DNA from: CAZYVU01 sp964651435
GTDB taxonomy: Bacteria; Desulfobacterota; Syntrophorhabdia; Syntrophorhabdales; CAYQXL01
Reading direction: 5' to 3'
Length of the DNA: 44,789 bases
Assembly: GCA_964651435.1 (NCBI GenBank)
Contig: CAZYVU010000021.1
Location: 1 to 44,789 of the forward strand
Shown: piece after piece, positions 9,271 through 16,929 of the stretch
Position numbering within the stretch: the stretch's first letter is position 1
How the letters are laid out: each line of letters opens with the position of its first letter
Notes under the pieces: model-generated
The model's database searches: none
The model's input: only the letters and a program-made list of their open reading frames with translations
What the model was told of the DNA's origin: nothing
Position numbers and translations under genes: made by a program

Positions 9271-9521
9271 CCTACTTTCTGTTATTCCACACCATCCACG
9301 ACGTGTTAAAGGCGGAAAAGCTTCTCAAGCGCCGCGGCATACCCTTCAGCCTCGTGCCCGTACCGAGAAACCTGAGTTCTGACTGCGGCTCATGTGTTAC
9401 CATCCAGGGTCCAATAGAGGAGGCGTCGGAGTGCATCGCCGGCGTCGAGATTGACCGGCTCTTCTCCTACGACGGGGAGACGTTCGCTGCCCTCGACAGC
9501 TTGGGGAAGGAATCTACATGA
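9267..9521 (+). CDS. DUF3343 protein, putative Se/S carrier
   Basis: An 84-residue protein of the DUF3343 family, described as a putative selenium/sulfur carrier-like protein. The family pattern is visible as a short beta-alpha start (MTYFLLFHTIHDVLKAEKLL), the helix-turn KRRGIPFSLVPVPRNLSSDC and the vicinal thiol motif DCGSCV (about residues 37-42), then a small C-terminal sheet. It overlaps both neighbours by ATGA (9267-9270 and 9518-9521). In the cassette it could accept persulfide or selenide from the upstream desulfurase. Its biochemical role is not established, so function here rests on context. Confidence 0.78.
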   Translation: MTYFLLFHTIHDVLKAEKLLKRRGIPFSLVPVPRNLSSDCGSCVTIQGPIEEASECIAGVEIDRLFSYDGETFAALDSLGKEST

Positions 9522-9775
9522 GCTCAGAAGCGAAGGAAGTCATCGAGGTGCGCCTTTTCGCCACTTTTCGGGAATACCTCCCTCCGGGCAGCAACGCCTT
9601 TTCCTTCACAAGGGAGCTTTCCGGCCAGACCACCGTGTCGGAGATCGTTGCCGAACTGAAGCTTCCCACCGGGATTCCCAAAATCGTCCTCATCAACGGC
9701 ACCCACACGACGGAGAGTCAAGCCCTCCACGGCGGCGACGTTCTCAGCATTTTCCCGCCCATCGCCGGCGGCTGA
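9518..9775 (+). CDS. MoaD/ThiS-family ubiquitin-like sulfur carrier
   Basis: An 85-residue beta-grasp protein. RLFATFREYLPPGSNAF is the typical first strand, VSEIVAELKLPTGIPKIVLING the middle, and LHGGDVLSIFPPIAGG the end. The C-terminal Gly-Gly at residues 84-85 is the part that becomes adenylated and thiocarboxylated in MoaD and ThiS. It is the last gene of the ATGA-coupled cassette. Its partner E1-like activating enzyme (MoeB/ThiF type) and MoaE are not in the window. It may serve molybdopterin or tungstopterin synthesis, or act as a generic sulfur carrier; the start before VIEVRLFATF is set by the overlap with DUF3343. Confidence 0.85.
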   Translation: MSSEAKEVIEVRLFATFREYLPPGSNAFSFTRELSGQTTVSEIVAELKLPTGIPKIVLINGTHTTESQALHGGDVLSIFPPIAGG

Positions 9776-9873
9776 GGACGCAAGACCCGCAAGCCCTGCA
9801 TGGACATCGGACCGGTGGCCGCATGGAACTTTTTAAGAGGCGCGCGCAGCAGAGCAGCGACCAAAACAGCGGT

Positions 9874-9913
9874 CCGGCGATCAGAGCGGCCATGAAGGCC
9901 CCGGCGATCAGAG
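9874..9913. repeat. Short direct repeat
   Basis: The 13-mer CCGGCGATCAGAG occurs at 9874-9886 and again at 9901-9913. The second copy overlaps the 3' end of the minus-strand hypothetical gene. Significance is unclear. Confidence 0.5.
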
Positions 9914-10219
9914 ATCGACGGTGCCCAGATCCGTGATGTCTCGCTCCCTGTTGAGGCTCCGCTTCCACGAGTTCAAGGACGGAACAAAGTAAGGAAGAAG
10001 CCTCAGCGCATAATATGAAGGCAAGAGGGGCAGTCCGGCCAAGTCCCCAAAAACGACGAGCATAAAAAGCTTGTTTATCTGTCCCCGTTGCCTCCGAGAC
10101 TCCAGCTCGAGCTCCCGGACCGTCATGCCGTAGAAAAACTCACGGAAGCCCTTGAGCAGTTGCCCTACAGCGGTGGCCCCACCCTTACCTGACGGGATGG
10201 CTTCGTCACTCATCGGCAT
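9908..10219 (-). CDS. Hypothetical protein, 103 residues
   Basis: No family recognised. The N-terminal third is polar (VGQLLKGFREFFYGMTVREL). It is followed by ESRRQRGQINKLFMLVVFGD and a hydrophobic, proline-rich stretch LAGLPLLPSYYALRLLPYFV (about residues 62-81), which could be a membrane-associating or buried segment. The C-terminus is charged (WKRSLNRERDITDLGTVDL). There is no signal peptide. ATG starts are possible at 10219 or 10213; neither has a good Shine-Dalgarno. It follows the small Cys protein at 10246-10551 by 26 bp on the same strand, so the two may be cotranscribed. Coding potential is supported by reading-frame length and a plausible globular composition only. Confidence 0.55.
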   Translation of the reverse strand: MPMSDEAIPSGKGGATAVGQLLKGFREFFYGMTVRELELESRRQRGQINKLFMLVVFGDLAGLPLLPSYYALRLLPYFVPSLNSWKRSLNRERDITDLGTVDL

Positions 10220-10245
10220 CGTGATAGGCTCATTTACTGGAGTCC

Positions 10246-10551
10246 CTACTGCGAAGCCATGACGTAGTCGTCACACCCGCACATCAGATCGTCGGTGTGC
10301 ACCTCGGCATGGGACGAATATGGGCTGTCGCCGTAGCTGAAAAATATGGTCACCTTCTCCTGCCTCTCGTCGATCACATAAAGGTTTCCGTCCTTATCGA
10401 CGAAGAGGGGCTTGTCTCCCCTGTCAGGGCAAATACTATCGAGGCAGGAATCACAGATGACAAAAGGGTTCCGGACCCGTTCTTCGCGAACCCCTCCCTC
10501 CCTGACGACCGATTGGCACAACCTGCATTTCCTTTCCGTCTTTGAGGCCAT
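10246..10551 (-). CDS. Small cysteine-rich hypothetical protein with CxxC pairs
   Basis: A protein of 101 residues from the ATG at 10551, chosen because AAAGGAG lies about 9 bases upstream; a longer reading (start 10584) has no ribosome site. CRLCQSVV (about residues 9-16) and ICDSCLDSIC (about 32-41) form two CxxC pairs like a small zinc ribbon or metal-binding knuckle. The centre (VDKDGNLYVIDERQEKVTIF) is beta-rich, and the C-terminus contains DLMCGCDDYV. No enzyme family is recognised. Its position next to a 103-residue hypothetical gene gives no functional hint. Confidence 0.6.
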   Translation of the reverse strand: MASKTERKCRLCQSVVREGGVREERVRNPFVICDSCLDSICPDRGDKPLFVDKDGNLYVIDERQEKVTIFFSYGDSPYSSHAEVHTDDLMCGCDDYVMASQ

Positions 10552-10678
10552 ACATACCGCTCCTTTAATGTTGACGGTTTGCAAGCACCTCGCCTTCGCT
10601 TATCAAACCGTTGCCGTATATCTTACCACAATTGTCCGTTCAGCAGATATCGGTATCAACCTGACTTCCCCCTGATGC

Positions 10679-10910
10679 GGTTTCTCTGGTTTGTTTGGTT
10701 TGTTTGGTTTCTCTGGTTTGTTTGGTTTGTTTGGTTTCTCTGGTTTGTTTGGTTNNNNNNNNNNNNNNNNNNNNNNNNNNNNNNNNNNNNNNNNNNNNNN
10801 NNNNNNNNNNNNNNNNNNNNNNNNNNNNNNNNNNNNNNNNNNNNNNNNNNNNNNTTGTTTGGTTTCTCTGGTTTGTTTGGTTTGTTTGGTTTCTCTGGTT
10901 TGTTTGGTTC
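10679..10910. repeat. 27-bp tandem repeat (3 x 9-mer) interrupted by an assembly gap
   Basis: The array is built from the 9-mers GGTTTCTCT and GGTTTGTTT in the order A-B-B, giving a 27-bp period, repeated on both sides of a 100-N gap. True copy number is unknown because the gap lies inside the array. All frames stay open through it and produce artificial Phe/Leu/Trp/Gly or Lys/Pro/Asn/Glu peptides, which I do not regard as genes. Confidence 0.9.
10755..10854. other. Assembly gap of 100 N
   Basis: Exactly 100 undetermined bases, a conventional placeholder for a gap of unknown length. It lies in the 27-bp tandem array. Confidence 0.99.
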
Positions 10911-11096
10911 CCAGCGAACCCAGCATCAAGGATCCAGTATCCGTTTCCTCATTTACTCTATTACTCATTCACTCAATTACTTCTTCTCCGCTTCCCCCCT
11001 CTCCATTTCCCCGTTTCCCGCATGCCCCCATCTCCGTTTCTCCCTCTCCGCTTCCCCGTTTCCCCGTTTCTCATCCCTCTCCGAACTCCGAACTCC
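10911..11096. repeat. Pyrimidine-rich low-complexity intergenic sequence, copy A
   Basis: A C/T-rich stretch made of recurring words (CCCCGTTTC, TCTCCGCTTC, CTCCGAACTC). It lies directly 3' of the DUF362 gene, so the transcript would be G-rich. A 21-base word at 11045-11065 recurs exactly at 19822-19842, and TCCGAACTATCTCCCC occurs in both places. No gene is seen between 10552 and 11096. Confidence 0.75.
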
Positions 11097-12194
11097 TCAC
11101 TCCGAACTATCTCCCCCCTTCCCCATGTTCAGCCGTATAGCCCCCTGAGGACACATCTCCTGGCAACAGTAACATCGAATGCACCGCTCGTAGTTAAAGG
11201 ACGGCACCTTGTCACCCGTAGCGATGGCACCTGCGGTGCAGACCTTTGCACAGATGCCGCACGCCTTGCACAGATCCTTCCGTACCTTGGGCCGCCGCAC
11301 AAAGGCGCTCCTGAGAAGACCCTTGACCGCAGACGGCAATGCCCAGTCCGTTGCCATGGGGCCGGGAAACCGAAGCCGGGGAATGGAGCCGCGCCCTTCG
11401 TGAAACACCTCGTATTCTCCCAAAAGGCCCGCGCGCTCCGCCACGGCGCTTGTGGTAAGGGGCTCCTTTAAGCCCACCAGCCTCTCGACCTCCCGATCGA
11501 GATTGAAGGCGTTTGTTGACATGACGACAATGCCGACGGAGCGCGGCCGCCCATGCGTGGGCCCCTCTCCGTCCATAGCCGTGATACCGTCCAGAATAGT
11601 GAGGCTCGGCCGCACCACGTTGTAGAGATCGATAAGGACAGCGGCAAAGAGCTCCCTGTCCCTGCCGGCCCTAAGGTGCCAACGCGCCTTTTCGAGGCCG
11701 CGCACAAAACCGAAGATGTTCTTGACCCCCAGGCTCAGGCCCATCATGGCGTGCGTTTTCAACTTGGGAAGATTGACGATGTGATCGTAGGACCGGGGAT
11801 CCTCACCGAGAACGAACTCTCTGTAAGGGGAAATCCCTTGCGAGGGGAGGCGGACGTCACCGCTGAAATGGGCTACGTGGAGTCCGTACTCATCCACAAC
11901 GGGACGGATAAGCGATGCCTTCAGCGCCTTTTCCGTTGACTCGTATCCCGGACTGTCACCGATGGACACGGCGGCCCCTGCTTCAAGGAGAACCTCCACA
12001 ACGGCCCTTACCAAGGCGGGGTGCGTGTTGACCGCCTTTTCAGGTCTCTTTCCGACAACGAGGTTTGGCTTGATGAGAACCTTTTTCCCTGCGCCGGCCG
12101 CCATGAGCGGCTCGAGTCCTTGCCTTACAAAAGCCTTGATCAGCCCGGAATCGTACCCCGCCACATGGGCAACATAGACGGCCCCAGGGATCAT
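11097..12194 (-). CDS. DUF362 protein with C-terminal 2x[4Fe-4S] ferredoxin domain
   Basis: A 365-residue protein. The N-terminal DUF362 domain (about residues 1-290) has KVLIKPNLVVGKRPEKAVNT, VSIGDSPGYESTEKAL and HIVNLPKLKTHAMMGLSLGV. The C-terminal domain has two cluster motifs, CKACGICAKVC and CIRCYCCQEMC, for two [4Fe-4S] clusters. A cytoplasmic electron-transfer or maturation role is likely, but the substrate of this family is unknown. The start at 12194 is set by the ATGA overlap with the upstream lipoprotein gene (12191-12194). A longer in-frame reading back to 12548 only translates an alternative frame of that gene. It is last in the TPR - lipoprotein - DUF362 unit. Confidence 0.85.
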   Translation of the reverse strand: MIPGAVYVAHVAGYDSGLIKAFVRQGLEPLMAAGAGKKVLIKPNLVVGKRPEKAVNTHPALVRAVVEVLLEAGAAVSIGDSPGYESTEKALKASLIRPVVDEYGLHVAHFSGDVRLPSQGISPYREFVLGEDPRSYDHIVNLPKLKTHAMMGLSLGVKNIFGFVRGLEKARWHLRAGRDRELFAAVLIDLYNVVRPSLTILDGITAMDGEGPTHGRPRSVGIVVMSTNAFNLDREVERLVGLKEPLTTSAVAERAGLLGEYEVFHEGRGSIPRLRFPGPMATDWALPSAVKGLLRSAFVRRPKVRKDLCKACGICAKVCTAGAIATGDKVPSFNYERCIRCYCCQEMCPQGAIRLNMGKGGDSSE

Positions 12195-12679
12195 GGGGGA
12201 GAGAAATCTACTTCCAGAAACCGCATGCAAATCCTGCCGCGGCCGCCTTCCCAGCACATCCTGTCCCCGCCTTCTCTCACGTCGGACGAGAACGTCAGGC
12301 CACCCTCGTCGGCGTCCCGCGGTCTCAGAGCCAAGTCGGCCATCACGGTCCGGATCTTGAGCCCCAGGCGCGATTCGAACTCCCCCTGGTCGGTGATCTC
12401 TTCCGCACCGCTCCGGAACAGGAAACGCTCGCCGTCTTTTTCGACAAAAAGGGCTGTCTCCCCAAAAGGCCCATAGACCTCTAACCGGAATGTGTCGGGG
12501 TAGGCCATGGCAAGGGTCATCGATCCGGAATGGCGGGTGCCGTCCCAATCCATATCCAGATCACAAAGGGCCTTCATGAATTCGACCTTACTCGGCCACT
12601 GAACCGACAGGGGCTGCGGGGCGATGAGGGCACAGGAACAGAGGGCGATCAGCAGGAGGCAGCCGGCCAGGCCTCTCAC
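12191..12679 (-). CDS. LolB/DUF4292-like outer-membrane lipoprotein
   Basis: A 162-residue predicted lipoprotein. MRGLAGCLLLIALCSC is a short signal peptide whose lipobox would be LCS-C16. The body has the beta-strand pattern of LolB-like proteins (GSMTLAMAYPDTFRLEVYGP, GETALFVEKDGERFLFRSGA). LolB receives lipoproteins from LolA and inserts them into the outer membrane; this assignment is by resemblance and fold pattern only. It overlaps the TPR gene upstream (12676-12679) and the DUF362 gene downstream (12191-12194), both by ATGA, so the three are translationally coupled. A TPR protein followed by a LolB-like lipoprotein is a recurrent pairing. Confidence 0.7.
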   Translation of the reverse strand: MRGLAGCLLLIALCSCALIAPQPLSVQWPSKVEFMKALCDLDMDWDGTRHSGSMTLAMAYPDTFRLEVYGPFGETALFVEKDGERFLFRSGAEEITDQGEFESRLGLKIRTVMADLALRPRDADEGGLTFSSDVREGGDRMCWEGGRGRICMRFLEVDFSPP

Positions 12680-14349
12680 GTCTTTCGCTCTCTCAGGTCG
12701 CGGATCTTCTTTTCCAGAAGCCTTCTTTTTTCTTCTTTCTTTTCCAGGGTCCGGGCCTTTTCGTAAAAGGACAGAGCCTTTTCGTACTCCCCGAGAGCCA
12801 CATACACATCACCGATATGCTCGGCAATGGCAGGGTCTTCGGGCAGCGCATCATAGGCTGTCAAGAGCTCCTTCAGGGCCGCCTGGTAGTCACCCTTTTT
12901 GAAATGTACCCATCCGAGGCTGTCCATGATGTATCCCTCGCCGGGCTTCAGCTCCAAGGCGCGCCGTATCATCGCTTCAGCCTTTTCCAAATTGATGCCC
13001 TGGTCGGCCCACGTGTATCCGATAAAGTTGAGTGCGTTGGCGTGTTGGGGCTCGCTCTTCAGCACTTCTTCCATATAACGTAATGCCTTGGCCGTGTCTC
13101 CCTTCTTTTCATAGAGCATGCCGAGCTGATAGAGGACCTCCACATTGTCAGGACTGAGGCGCCTTGCGTCCTCGGCTGCCCTAATGGCTTCGTCGAAGTC
13201 CTCCTTCTCTTCGTACAGTGCGGCAAGCATCAGGTAAAGGTCGGGCATGTTGTTGCCCCCCTCGGCGAGCAATCGGGTCAGGGTCTGAACGCCCTCGTCG
13301 ATACGCCCCTCTTTGACGTAGAGAAGGGTCAGGGTCTGAACGGCGGCACGGAACTCCTCAGACTTGGGGTCGACGCGGGTCAGCTCTTCGATGGCCCTCC
13401 TTGCGTCCCCTTTTTCCCTCCAGGCCAGCGCCAGATAGAGCCGCGCGGTGTTGTTTTGAGGGTTCGACGCAAGGGCGACGTTGAACTCCCGGATTGCCTC
13501 GTCATAGCGGCCCCGTTCTATATGGAGAAGCCCTATCTTTACTCGCACCGAAAGATCACCCTTGTCCAAGTCGGAGAGCTTCTCAAACTCGTTGATCGCC
13601 CTGTCGTAATCCTTCTTTTGCACAAAGAGCGTTGCAATCCGCGACCGGGCGCGCTTGTTCATCGGGTCGAGGCTCATGAGCTTTTGGTAATATTCTATTG
13701 CCTTGTCCGGATTTCCCTGAAGATCGAAGACCATCGCCAGGTCGGCAACGGCAGGCGCGAAGTAGGGCCTCAGTTCCAAGACCTTTCGGTACTGCTCCTT
13801 GGCGCCCTCGTAATCCTTCTCCTCCACGAGGATCCTGCCGAGGTAATAGATGGCCATAAAATTATCTTCGTCGTATTCGAGGACCTTTTCGTAAATTGCC
13901 TTTGCCTCGTCGTACCGCTTTTCCTCGATATAGATGGAGCTGAGGTACATGTAGGCCTCGGTGTCCTCATCGTCAACGGCAATCAGCTTTTCGTACATCG
14001 CCTTGGCGCTTGGCAGGTCCCTCTTGGCCGCGTAGATTCCGCCGAGCATCATCAGTGCCCTGCGATCATCGGGATGAAGCCGAATGACCTCCTTGAGCAG
14101 ATCCTCTGCCTGCTCGAATTCCCGGTTTCTGAAATAGGCGATGGCAAGCTCGTTCCGTATGGTTGTAGAGGATGGATCGGCCGACAGGGCGGCGTCGTAA
14201 CAGGTCTTCGCCGTGTTGTAGTCCCCCTGGATTTCACTGCGGTAGCCCTTCAGAAAATAAAAGACCGATGTTGCGTAGTCGACAGACCAAGCCGGGGACG
14301 ACGGAAGGCCCACGAGAACGGCAATAAAGCAGAGCCAAAGCCTTTTCAT
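12676..14349 (-). CDS. Secreted tetratricopeptide-repeat protein
   Basis: A 557-residue protein with a Sec signal peptide (MKRLWLCFIAVLVGLPSSPAWS) followed by about 14-15 TPR units spanning nearly the whole chain. Typical repeats are YMYLSSIYIEEKRYDEAKAI, AIYYLGRILVEEKDYEGAKE and VLYQLGMLYEKKGDTAKALR. The last unit runs into a basic, coiled tail that includes RTLEKKEEKRRLLEKKIRD. It is probably a periplasmic or outer-membrane-associated scaffold. The start at 14349 is preferred over the upstream GTG at 14379 because it begins the signal peptide. A -10-like TATAGT lies 6 bases upstream, and there is no Shine-Dalgarno. The stop overlaps the lipoprotein start. Confidence 0.85.
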   Translation of the reverse strand: MKRLWLCFIAVLVGLPSSPAWSVDYATSVFYFLKGYRSEIQGDYNTAKTCYDAALSADPSSTTIRNELAIAYFRNREFEQAEDLLKEVIRLHPDDRRALMMLGGIYAAKRDLPSAKAMYEKLIAVDDEDTEAYMYLSSIYIEEKRYDEAKAIYEKVLEYDEDNFMAIYYLGRILVEEKDYEGAKEQYRKVLELRPYFAPAVADLAMVFDLQGNPDKAIEYYQKLMSLDPMNKRARSRIATLFVQKKDYDRAINEFEKLSDLDKGDLSVRVKIGLLHIERGRYDEAIREFNVALASNPQNNTARLYLALAWREKGDARRAIEELTRVDPKSEEFRAAVQTLTLLYVKEGRIDEGVQTLTRLLAEGGNNMPDLYLMLAALYEEKEDFDEAIRAAEDARRLSPDNVEVLYQLGMLYEKKGDTAKALRYMEEVLKSEPQHANALNFIGYTWADQGINLEKAEAMIRRALELKPGEGYIMDSLGWVHFKKGDYQAALKELLTAYDALPEDPAIAEHIGDVYVALGEYEKALSFYEKARTLEKKEEKRRLLEKKIRDLRERKT

Positions 14350-14355
14350 GAAAGC

Positions 14356-14361
14356 ACTATA
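14356..14361 (-). promoter_or_regulatory. Possible -10 box of the TPR operon
   Basis: TATAGT lies 6 bases upstream of the ATG at 14349. There is only a weak -35 (GGATTT at 14384-14379, 17-bp spacer). The rest of the 273-bp gap up to lepB (14350-14622) contains no gene I can support; an 88-codon frame there looks spurious. Confidence 0.35.
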
Positions 14362-14622
14362 GCACAGTCCCGCGACCAAAATCCACGGGCGCAGCTTCTC
14401 CTGTAGGTTGCAGTAGGCAGAGACCTGGAGAACCCCCGCATACAGATAGATAGTTTCTTTCCGGAAGAACCTTTCCCCTCATGTCCGGCAGCGAGGTATC
14501 CTACGCGACGCAGAATCATGGCTGGGAATCGACAGAATATAGCCTTCCTGAGCAAGTTTTCCCGGCGCACCCGAAAAGCTTGCCCGGTCCGGACGTTCGG
14601 ATGCCCCAACACCGGACGAAGG

Positions 14623-15246
14623 CTACCGGATAATCTTTCCTAACCGGGTCCAGCGGATGTGGTTGAGCGGGTTCTCCGCCCCGGAGTCCCAGGAGAAATA
14701 GAGGATGAGCGCCCTACCCACCATGTCTTTCTGGTGGACAAAGCCCCAGAACCGGCTGTCAAGGCTCCGGTCCCTGTTGTCGCCCATGGCAAAGTAGCTG
14801 TCCTTCGGCACTTTGATGGGACCGAAGTTGTCTTTGGGGGAAAAGGCGGCCGGGACGATCTGGCGGTCGGCAAAATGGGCCCACGGATCCTTGATGGGCG
14901 ACCCATTGACGTAGATGACCTTGTCCTTGATCTCCAGGGTCTCGCCTTCCACTGCAATGATTCTTTTGATGAAATCCTTGTCCCGGTCGACCGGATACCT
15001 GAACACCACCACGTCGCCACGCTTCGGCTTCCCGAGGTTGAAAAGCACGCCATCCTGAAAGGGCACCTTGACGACATAGCTCAGCCGGTTTACGAGGAGG
15101 TGGTCTCCAACGAGGAGCGTCGGCTCCATGGAGCTGGAAGGAATCTTGAACGCCTGAATGAAAAAACTCCTGACGAAAAAAGCGATGACGACGGCTATTA
15201 ATATGGCCTCTACATATTCCCTGGTCTTTCCTTTCTTTTTCTCCAT
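14623..15246 (-). CDS. lepB: Signal peptidase I
   Basis: Membrane-bound leader peptidase that cleaves Sec and Tat signal peptides at the periplasmic face of the inner membrane. It has 207 residues. One N-terminal transmembrane segment, EAILIAVVIAFFVRSFFI (residues 13-30), is followed by box B IPSSSMEPTLLVGDHLLVNR with nucleophile Ser39. General-base Lys94 lies in DFIKRIIAVEGE, and box E is YFAMGDNRDRSLDSRFWGFV. Start ATG 15246 was chosen because GAGGGGG lies 5-6 bases upstream. An earlier in-frame ATG at 15270 would begin on the argS stop. It follows argS by 24 bp and is probably cotranscribed. Confidence 0.95.
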   Translation of the reverse strand: MEKKKGKTREYVEAILIAVVIAFFVRSFFIQAFKIPSSSMEPTLLVGDHLLVNRLSYVVKVPFQDGVLFNLGKPKRGDVVVFRYPVDRDKDFIKRIIAVEGETLEIKDKVIYVNGSPIKDPWAHFADRQIVPAAFSPKDNFGPIKVPKDSYFAMGDNRDRSLDSRFWGFVHQKDMVGRALILYFSWDSGAENPLNHIRWTRLGKIIR

Positions 15247-15270
15247 TAGCACCCCCTCGTCCATGTGCAC

Positions 15271-16929
15271 CTACATTCGTTCAGGCGCCGATACGCCGAG
15301 GGTCTCCAGCCCTGACGCGATGACCGTTTGGAGAACCTTGAGCAGGGCCAGCCTAGCCAGGGTCAGGCTCCGATCCTCACCGAGAACCCTCGCCTTATTA
15401 TAATAGCTGTGAAATGCCCCTACCAGGTCAACAAGATAAAAGGTAATCCGGTGAGGCTCCAGGCTGCGCGCACTTCCTTCAAGAACGTCGGTGAAATGGA
15501 GCACTTTCTTGATAAGGCTCATCTCTTCTTTCATGGTGAGAAGAGAGAGGTCGGCCGCCTCGACGTCGCCGAGATCGATCCCCGCCTCGACGGCATTTCT
15601 GAAGATGCTGGCCATTCGGGCATGGGCGTACTGGACGTAGTAGACAGGATTCTCATTGGTCGTCTTCGTTGCAAGATCAAGGTCGAACTCGAGGTGGGCG
15701 TCTGATTTTCTCATGAGAAAGAAAAACCTCGCTGCGTCTACCCCCACCTCGTCAAGGACCTCATCCAGTGTGGTAAATTGGCCCGCCCGAGTTGACATGC
15801 CCACGGGCTTCCCGTCTTTCAGAAGGGTGACAAACTGGATGAGCAGCACCTTGAGGCTTTCCTTGTCGCGCCCCAGGGCCTCGATGGCCGCCTTCATCCG
15901 CGGTATGTAGCCGTGGTGGTCTGAACCCCAGATGTCGATGAGGAGATCGAAGCCCCTCTTAAACTTGTCACGATGGTAGGCAATGTCTGAGGCAAAGTAG
16001 GTCTTTTCCCCTCCAGACTTGACGAGCACCCTGTCGTCGTCCTGCTCGAGGACGCTTGTGGTAAACCAGGTGGCCCCATCCTTCTCGTAGGCGAGGCCCC
16101 TCTCCTTGAATTCGGCAAGGGTCTGGTCCACGGCGCCTGCCGTATAGAGGAGCGATTCCCGGTAATAGTTGTCAAAATGTACGCCAAACTTCCGGAGCAC
16201 TGCGATGATGGAGTCCATGATCTTGGACCCCGAGAACTGCGACATGAACTGCACCGCATCGTCCCGGTTCACCGGAACGGATATCTTCTGATCTATGATC
16301 TCCTTCGCCAGGTCGGTCACATAGCTTCCCTGGTAAAAGCGATCTTCGTAAGCAACATCGTCACCCAGGAGCTGACGCCACCGCACATATGTTGATTCGC
16401 CGAGCGTCTGTATCTGCCTGCCCGCGTCGTTCACATAGTATTCCGTGAGCACGTCGTATCCTGTCTTTCTGAGTATTCTGGCAAGCACATCCCCCACGGC
16501 TGCTCCCCTGCCGTGGCCTATGTGCAGGGGACCCGTCGGATTGGCGCTCACAAACTCGATGAGAACACGCCTTCCCTCGCCCGCGTTCGGCAACAAGACT
16601 TCAACGCCCTCCGAGAGGACCCTCCGAAGAGCCGTTCTCCATACATCTTCCCTGACAAAGAAGTTGATAAAACCCTTACCGGCCGGCTCCACCTTAGAGC
16701 AAAGCTGCTCGGCATTAAGGGCGCCGATGATGAGCCTGGCGATCTCCTGGGGGCTCTTCCGGAGCTTTGGGGCAAGCAGAAAGGCAATGTTGGAGGAATA
16801 GTCACCGAATTCCTCTTCGCGGGGAATCTCCGTCAGGATCGGGGTTTCGGCAGCGCCCTCGATGAGCCCTTTCTCTCTCAGGGCCCCCAGTGCCTCAGCT
16901 ATCGCCCCGGCGATCTCTTGTCGAATCAT
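15271..16929 (-). CDS. argS: Arginyl-tRNA synthetase
   Basis: Class I aminoacyl-tRNA synthetase that charges tRNA-Arg in the cytoplasm. It has 552 residues, normal for ArgS. An N-terminal Arg-tRNA-synthetase domain (about 1-100) is followed by SANPTGPLHIGHGRGAAVGD with the HIGH signature. The degenerate KMSKS region is GKPVGMSTRAGQFTTL, and the DALR anticodon-binding domain with VQYAHARMASIFRNA and YYNKARVLGE is at the C-terminus. The start ATG 16929 has GAGGAG 8 bases upstream. Its first 35 bases overlap the end of the 57-residue Cys-protein gene, linking it to the nitrilase-like gene upstream. Confidence 0.97.
   Translation of the reverse strand: MIRQEIAGAIAEALGALREKGLIEGAAETPILTEIPREEEFGDYSSNIAFLLAPKLRKSPQEIARLIIGALNAEQLCSKVEPAGKGFINFFVREDVWRTALRRVLSEGVEVLLPNAGEGRRVLIEFVSANPTGPLHIGHGRGAAVGDVLARILRKTGYDVLTEYYVNDAGRQIQTLGESTYVRWRQLLGDDVAYEDRFYQGSYVTDLAKEIIDQKISVPVNRDDAVQFMSQFSGSKIMDSIIAVLRKFGVHFDNYYRESLLYTAGAVDQTLAEFKERGLAYEKDGATWFTTSVLEQDDDRVLVKSGGEKTYFASDIAYHRDKFKRGFDLLIDIWGSDHHGYIPRMKAAIEALGRDKESLKVLLIQFVTLLKDGKPVGMSTRAGQFTTLDEVLDEVGVDAARFFFLMRKSDAHLEFDLDLATKTTNENPVYYVQYAHARMASIFRNAVEAGIDLGDVEAADLSLLTMKEEMSLIKKVLHFTDVLEGSARSLEPHRITFYLVDLVGAFHSYYNKARVLGEDRSLTLARLALLKVLQTVIASGLETLGVSAPERM

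Noticed and set aside
10679..10910. CRISPR array
   Set aside because: Units are contiguous 9-mers without unique spacers and no cas genes are present.
10579..11471. Long open frames across the 27-bp array, on both strands
   Set aside because: They exist only because the repeat has no stops and the N gap is read as open; composition is artificial and there is no ribosome site.
12195..12548. 118-codon in-frame extension of the DUF362 gene
   Set aside because: It is an alternative frame of the lipoprotein gene; the ATGA overlap at 12191-12194 gives the natural start, and the DUF362 similarity begins there.
14346..14612. 88-codon minus-strand frame between lepB and the TPR gene
   Set aside because: Arg/Cys-rich translation without ribosome site or family resemblance; it covers the probable TPR promoter.
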